A stretch of DNA of 64,000 nt from Paenibacillus riograndensis SBR5 (GTDB taxonomy: Bacteria; Bacillota; Bacilli; Paenibacillales; Paenibacillaceae), in the NCBI RefSeq assembly GCF_000981585.1, contig NZ_LN831776.1, positions 1,937,001-2,001,000 of the forward strand, given 5' to 3'. Positions 56,170 to 64,000 of this stretch are shown piece by piece (the stretch's first letter is position 1; every line of letters begins with the position of its first letter). A program made the translations under genes and the position numbers. A model generated the notes under the pieces. It was not told the origin of the DNA. It worked only from the letters and a program-made list of their open reading frames with translations, and made no database searches.

Positions 56170-56385
56170 TATATAGACTGAACTTGAAAATATAAAATCA
56201 GGGAAAAGTGGCGGAAGAGAAGTTTGGAACTGGAGGAGCGAATGCGTCCGCCTTTGTCTGCGGATTTCCACCGCGAACAGCGGTATAAATCAAGAAATCT
56301 GTAGACAACAGCGGCCGGAAGTCCAAACATTCTCTGGAGTCACGACCAATCCCAAACTAAAAAAATCACAAGTTCAATCTAAATA
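56170..56385 (-). repeat. MITE-like foldable repeat, copy 2
   Basis: 216 bp, inverted relative to copy 1. Ends TATATAGACTGAACTTG (56170-56186) and CAAGTTCAATCTAAATA (56369-56385) pair at 15 of 17 positions. Read on the minus strand it keeps GTTTGGA/TCCAAAC, TGTCTACAGATTTC/GAAATCCGCAGACA (12 of 14) and ACCGC/GCGGT around TGTTC. It ends 44 bp before the NRPS start, so it lies in or next to the promoter of the biosynthetic cluster. Confidence 0.85.
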
Positions 56386-56429
56386 GTGGAATCATAACGA
56401 CTTGAACGGTTATGGAGGAATTACTGCAT

Positions 56430-60917
<4,488 letters not shown>

Positions 60918-60947
60918 TGGTGAAAATTCAGGATGCGAGGTTATGGG

Positions 60948-63900
60948 ATGAAAAAAGGGATTGCGGGATGGCTCGTCTTATTGTTGCTCACCATGGTACT
61001 GCCGCTGCATGCATGGGCAGAACCGGCTGCACCAAACAGTTTGTCTAATGAGGAAACGGCCAGCATTGAAGCCTGGATCAACAAGAATATGCGGGAAGGC
61101 AAAATACCGGGTGCATCCGTTGTGATAGTTAAGGGGGAGCAAACGGTCTACAGCAAAGGCTTTGGGGATTCCGATGTGGCAGCTAAGCGTCCTGTGACTC
61201 CGGAGACCTTGTTTGAGCTTGGTTCGACCAGTAAGGCCTTTACTGCATTAGCTGTATTATCGCTGGAAAAACAGGGCTTGCTTCATATGAAAGACCCTGT
61301 ACAGAAGTACCTGTCCTGGTTCCAGGTTTCCTACGCCGGAGAAGATGGCTCTGGTACAAGCCGTGTGGCCGGGATTACCCTGGAACAGCTTCTTCATCAT
61401 ACCAGCGGCCTTTCGTTTGATACGATTAGCGATATTCCCGTTGGCGGGGATGAACAAGCGCTGGAGCGTACGGTCAAGGCAGTGGTTGGGGCGAAACTCG
61501 ATTTTTACCCCGGGGAAAGGTTTCAGTATGCTTCCATCAATTATGACATCCTGGGGCTTGTGATCGAAAAAGTAACGGGTGAATCATTTGAGGTTTACCT
61601 GAAAAACAATGTATTGAACCCCCTGGGTTTGAAAAATACCTACCTTTTCCGTACAGAAGCAGAGCAGCATGAAATGGCGAGGGGGTATAAGCTCGGATTC
61701 TTAAAGGCCAGGGAATATCAGGCTCCTGTGTATCGTGGAAATACACCTGCCGGTTATGTCATTTCGAATGGCAACGATATGGCAGCGTGGCTGAAAATCC
61801 AGATGGGCGGGCAGGCGGAAGCAGCGGTGGCTGCCGATTGGATCGGCCGCTCCCATCAGCCGGACCGGTCCGTCTTCCCCGGTCTGGACGGTTCTTCCTA
61901 CGCGGCAGGCTGGTTTGTCTATCAGAAAGGGAGCGGAGAGCTTTCCCATGGAGGCAGCAATCCGAATTATTCCTCTTCCGTAGTGTTCCGCCCGGAGGAG
62001 AAGATCGGGGTCGCCGTATTGGCGAACATCAACTCCTCCTATACCCAGGCGATGGGCCAGGGAATTATGGAAATTCTGCACAACCAAAAGCTGCCTGAAA
62101 ACGTATCCGATCAATACCGCAGTGTGGATAAAATCTCTACTGTCATTCTCTGCATTGCCGTCCCATTGATCCTGTTAACGGGCTGGTTTTTCATTATGAC
62201 CATCAAAGAAATCATCACCAAGGAAAGAAGGCTCCGCCGGAAAACCGCCAAAAACATTTATGGGCTGGCCGTGTTGCTGGTATTTTTGGGGCTGGTCAGT
62301 TATTGCTTTTATAACATTCCCTCTGTTTTATTTAGCGGGCTTTCATGGGAGCTTGTTGAAGTATGGGCCCCGTCAAGCTTTATGATCGCGATCCCGGGTT
62401 TATTAATCGGGGTCTTTTTCTTTTCCGTCTACTACTTCACCACATCACTGTTCCCCAAAGCGCGGGACCGCACATTGTTTCCTATCATCTTGCTCAGCAC
62501 GATAAGCGGCTTCGGAAATGCAATTATCATCTTTATCATCAATGAAGCGCTGAACCATACCAACCGTTTTCAGGTGGGGTTATTCTCATTTTTTGTAATG
62601 GGGATCGCTGTCTACGTTTTTGGCCAAAGGCTGGTCAGAACGAAGCTGATTACCCTGACCAATGAAATGGTCTTTCAAAAAAGAACGGATCTGATCGACA
62701 AGATTCTGCGTTCTTCTTATCAAAATATTGAAACCATCGAAAACGAACGGATCTATTCGGTATTAAACAATGATACGGAAACGATCAGCGGTGTTACCAA
62801 TATTCTCATTTTCGGCGTGACGAGCCTTGTCACTTTGCTTTGCTGCTTCGTCTATTTAGGCACGATTAATCTGCTCGGCTTGCTGATCTCGATTGCGGTT
62901 ATTTTGTTCGCAGCCGGCCTGTATTTTTTGGCGGGAAGACATGCCAATCAGGTCTGGGGAGAAACAAGGGATATTCAAAATACCTTTTTCAAGTTCATCA
63001 ATCACATGGTCAGCGGCTTCAAGGAGCTTAGCCTTCATAAAGGCAAAAAAGAAGAGTTCCAGCAAGAGCTTAAGCAAAGCTGTGATACCTACCGGATCAA
63101 ACGGATTCAGGGAGACTTAAGCTTCGCCAATGTATTTGTGATGGGAGAGCTGCTGTTTACCTTGGTCATCGGGGTTGTAGCCTTTATTTTTCCGCTGCTC
63201 TTTAAGGACATTTCCAACAGCTCGCTCAGAGCCTATATCTTTGTCTTTCTGTATATGACAGGTCCGGTCCACGGAGTACTGGATGCCATCCCGAATTTCA
63301 TACGGGTCCGCATCAGCTGGAACAGGCTGAACGAGCTGTCCAGGCAGCTGGATATAGCTGAGGAAAGGCAAGAAGGCCCGCCTGACAATGAATGGTCTGA
63401 AGCTGCCCCGGTCCACTTGGTGGCAAAGGATATAACTTACCATTACCAATCCCAGGAAGGCGAACAGTTTGCGGTGGGGCCGCTGAATCTGAGCGTCCGT
63501 TCCGGACAGGTAACTTTTGTTACAGGCGGGAACGGGAGCGGGAAGTCAACCCTGGGCAAATTAATAACAGGCTTATATAAGCCCGATCAGGGAGAAATTC
63601 TATTGAATGGCCGGCAGGCAGCGCCGGAAGAACTGAGCCAGAGTTTTTCCGCTATATTCAGTGATTTCCACCTGTTTGAGCGGCTGTACGGAATGGAAAC
63701 CGGAGACAAAAGCCAGGAGATTCAGGAGTATTTACAGAAGCTGGATATTGAGCACAAGGTCCAAATTCAGCAGGGGGCCTTCAGCACCGTAAATCTTTCA
63801 ACCGGACAGCGGAAGCGGTTAGCGCTCCTGATCAGCTGCCTGGAGGATCGCCCGATCTATCTTTTTGATGAATGGGCTGCTGATCAGGACCCGGAATTCC

Positions 63901-64000
63901 GGGATTATTTCTATCATGTACTCATACCGGAGCTGAAGCAAAAAGGGAAATGCATCATTGCGATTACGCATGACGATAGATATTTTCATATGGCTGACCA
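60948..64000 (+). CDS. S12 peptidase-ABC exporter fusion, predicted D-asparaginyl prodrug peptidase (3' end outside window)
   Basis: Open for 1017 codons to the window edge. Signal peptide about 1-25 (MKKGIAGWLVLLLLTMVLPL); S12 beta-lactamase-like domain about 30-385 with Ser93-x-x-Lys96 in LGSTSKAF, Tyr194 in FQYASINYD and His334 in SHGGSNPNYSS; three membrane helices about 392-510; then an ABC membrane domain and NBD with Walker A GNGSGKST (861-868), signature LSTGQ (about 950-954), Walker B ending Asp974-Glu975 and switch His1008. The peptidase faces outside and the NBD the cytosol. This matches ZmaM-type D-Asn peptidase/ABC fusions that remove acyl-D-Asn from prepeptides. It lies 30 bp after the NRPS. 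About 20-40 residues of the NBD end appear missing. Confidence 0.9.
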   Translation, partial: MKKGIAGWLVLLLLTMVLPLHAWAEPAAPNSLSNEETASIEAWINKNMREGKIPGASVVIVKGEQTVYSKGFGDSDVAAKRPVTPETLFELGSTSKAFTALAVLSLEKQGLLHMKDPVQKYLSWFQVSYAGEDGSGTSRVAGITLEQLLHHTSGLSFDTISDIPVGGDEQALERTVKAVVGAKLDFYPGERFQYASINYDILGLVIEKVTGESFEVYLKNNVLNPLGLKNTYLFRTEAEQHEMARGYKLGFLKAREYQAPVYRGNTPAGYVISNGNDMAAWLKIQMGGQAEAAVAADWIGRSHQPDRSVFPGLDGSSYAAGWFVYQKGSGELSHGGSNPNYSSSVVFRPEEKIGVAVLANINSSYTQAMGQGIMEILHNQKLPENVSDQYRSVDKISTVILCIAVPLILLTGWFFIMTIKEIITKERRLRRKTAKNIYGLAVLLVFLGLVSYCFYNIPSVLFSGLSWELVEVWAPSSFMIAIPGLLIGVFFFSVYYFTTSLFPKARDRTLFPIILLSTISGFGNAIIIFIINEALNHTNRFQVGLFSFFVMGIAVYVFGQRLVRTKLITLTNEMVFQKRTDLIDKILRSSYQNIETIENERIYSVLNNDTETISGVTNILIFGVTSLVTLLCCFVYLGTINLLGLLISIAVILFAAGLYFLAGRHANQVWGETRDIQNTFFKFINHMVSGFKELSLHKGKKEEFQQELKQSCDTYRIKRIQGDLSFANVFVMGELLFTLVIGVVAFIFPLLFKDISNSSLRAYIFVFLYMTGPVHGVLDAIPNFIRVRISWNRLNELSRQLDIAEERQEGPPDNEWSEAAPVHLVAKDITYHYQSQEGEQFAVGPLNLSVRSGQVTFVTGGNGSGKSTLGKLITGLYKPDQGEILLNGRQAAPEELSQSFSAIFSDFHLFERLYGMETGDKSQEIQEYLQKLDIEHKVQIQQGAFSTVNLSTGQRKRLALLISCLEDRPIYLFDEWAADQDPEFRDYFYHVLIPELKQKGKCIIAITHDDRYFHMAD

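Noticed and set aside
56016..56330. 104-codon minus-strand frame across the gap and MITE copy 2
   Set aside because: Most of it is MITE-like repeat sequence and the frame is not kept in copy 1, so it is a spurious ORF.
60948..62100. Class C beta-lactamase (antibiotic resistance) reading of the S12 domain
   Set aside because: Fusion to an ABC exporter, three membrane helices and adjacency to an Asn-specific NRPS fit a prodrug peptidase much better.

Overview
The window looks like a chromosomal segment of a Paenibacillus-type spore former (order Bacillales; genus inferred from gene content only). It has S-layer-homology (SLH) surface enzymes, several CUT1 sugar ABC transporters, YesM/YesN-type two-component pairs beside their transporters, a GerA-type spore germination operon, Gram-positive Shine-Dalgarno sites and moderate G+C. 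Most of it is a dense set of polysaccharide and oligosaccharide utilisation loci. No rRNA, tRNA, CRISPR array or prophage was seen.

Left to right: (1) 1-3.2 kb, the tail of an SLH protein, a cytoplasmic GH32 enzyme and a YczE-like membrane protein. (2) 3.3-17.5 kb, an alpha-glucoside-type locus: two permeases, a GH65 phosphorylase, a YesM/YesN pair, a lipoprotein receptor and a 1658-residue SLH protein with a putative alpha/alpha-barrel glycosidase. Two promoters here carry matching tandem 20-bp boxes, which probably bind the adjacent response regulator. (3) 17.8-34.5 kb, a galactomannan-type locus: AraC regulator, GH36 alpha-galactosidase, a second two-component pair, an LplABC-type transporter, a large CBM35-GH26-SLH mannanase and a small intracellular GH26. 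A TnpB-only IS605-type element sits between the two GH26 genes. (4) 34.8-38.9 kb, a spore germinant receptor operon. (5) 39.1-52.1 kb, a second alpha-glucoside locus: divergent GH65 enzymes (one maltose-phosphorylase-like), AraC and LacI regulators, three LacI-type operators, an ABC transporter, a six-hairpin glycosidase-like protein and beta-phosphoglucomutase. (6) 52.1-56.4 kb, an accessory stretch with an EamA transporter remnant, a 215-bp dispersed repeat, GH27 alpha-galactosidase, and a CE2-like esterase flanked by two inverted copies of a foldable MITE-like repeat. (7) 56.4-64.0 kb, the start of a nonribosomal peptide cluster that continues past the window.

The most notable system is (7). 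A C-A-PCP-E module has an adenylation code that reads as asparagine, so it should make an N-acyl-D-Asn starter. The next gene fuses a secreted S12 serine peptidase to an ABC exporter, the architecture of the D-asparaginyl prodrug peptidases (ZmaM type). This predicts a peptide made as an inactive acyl-D-Asn prodrug and matured during export. The product cannot be known from this window.
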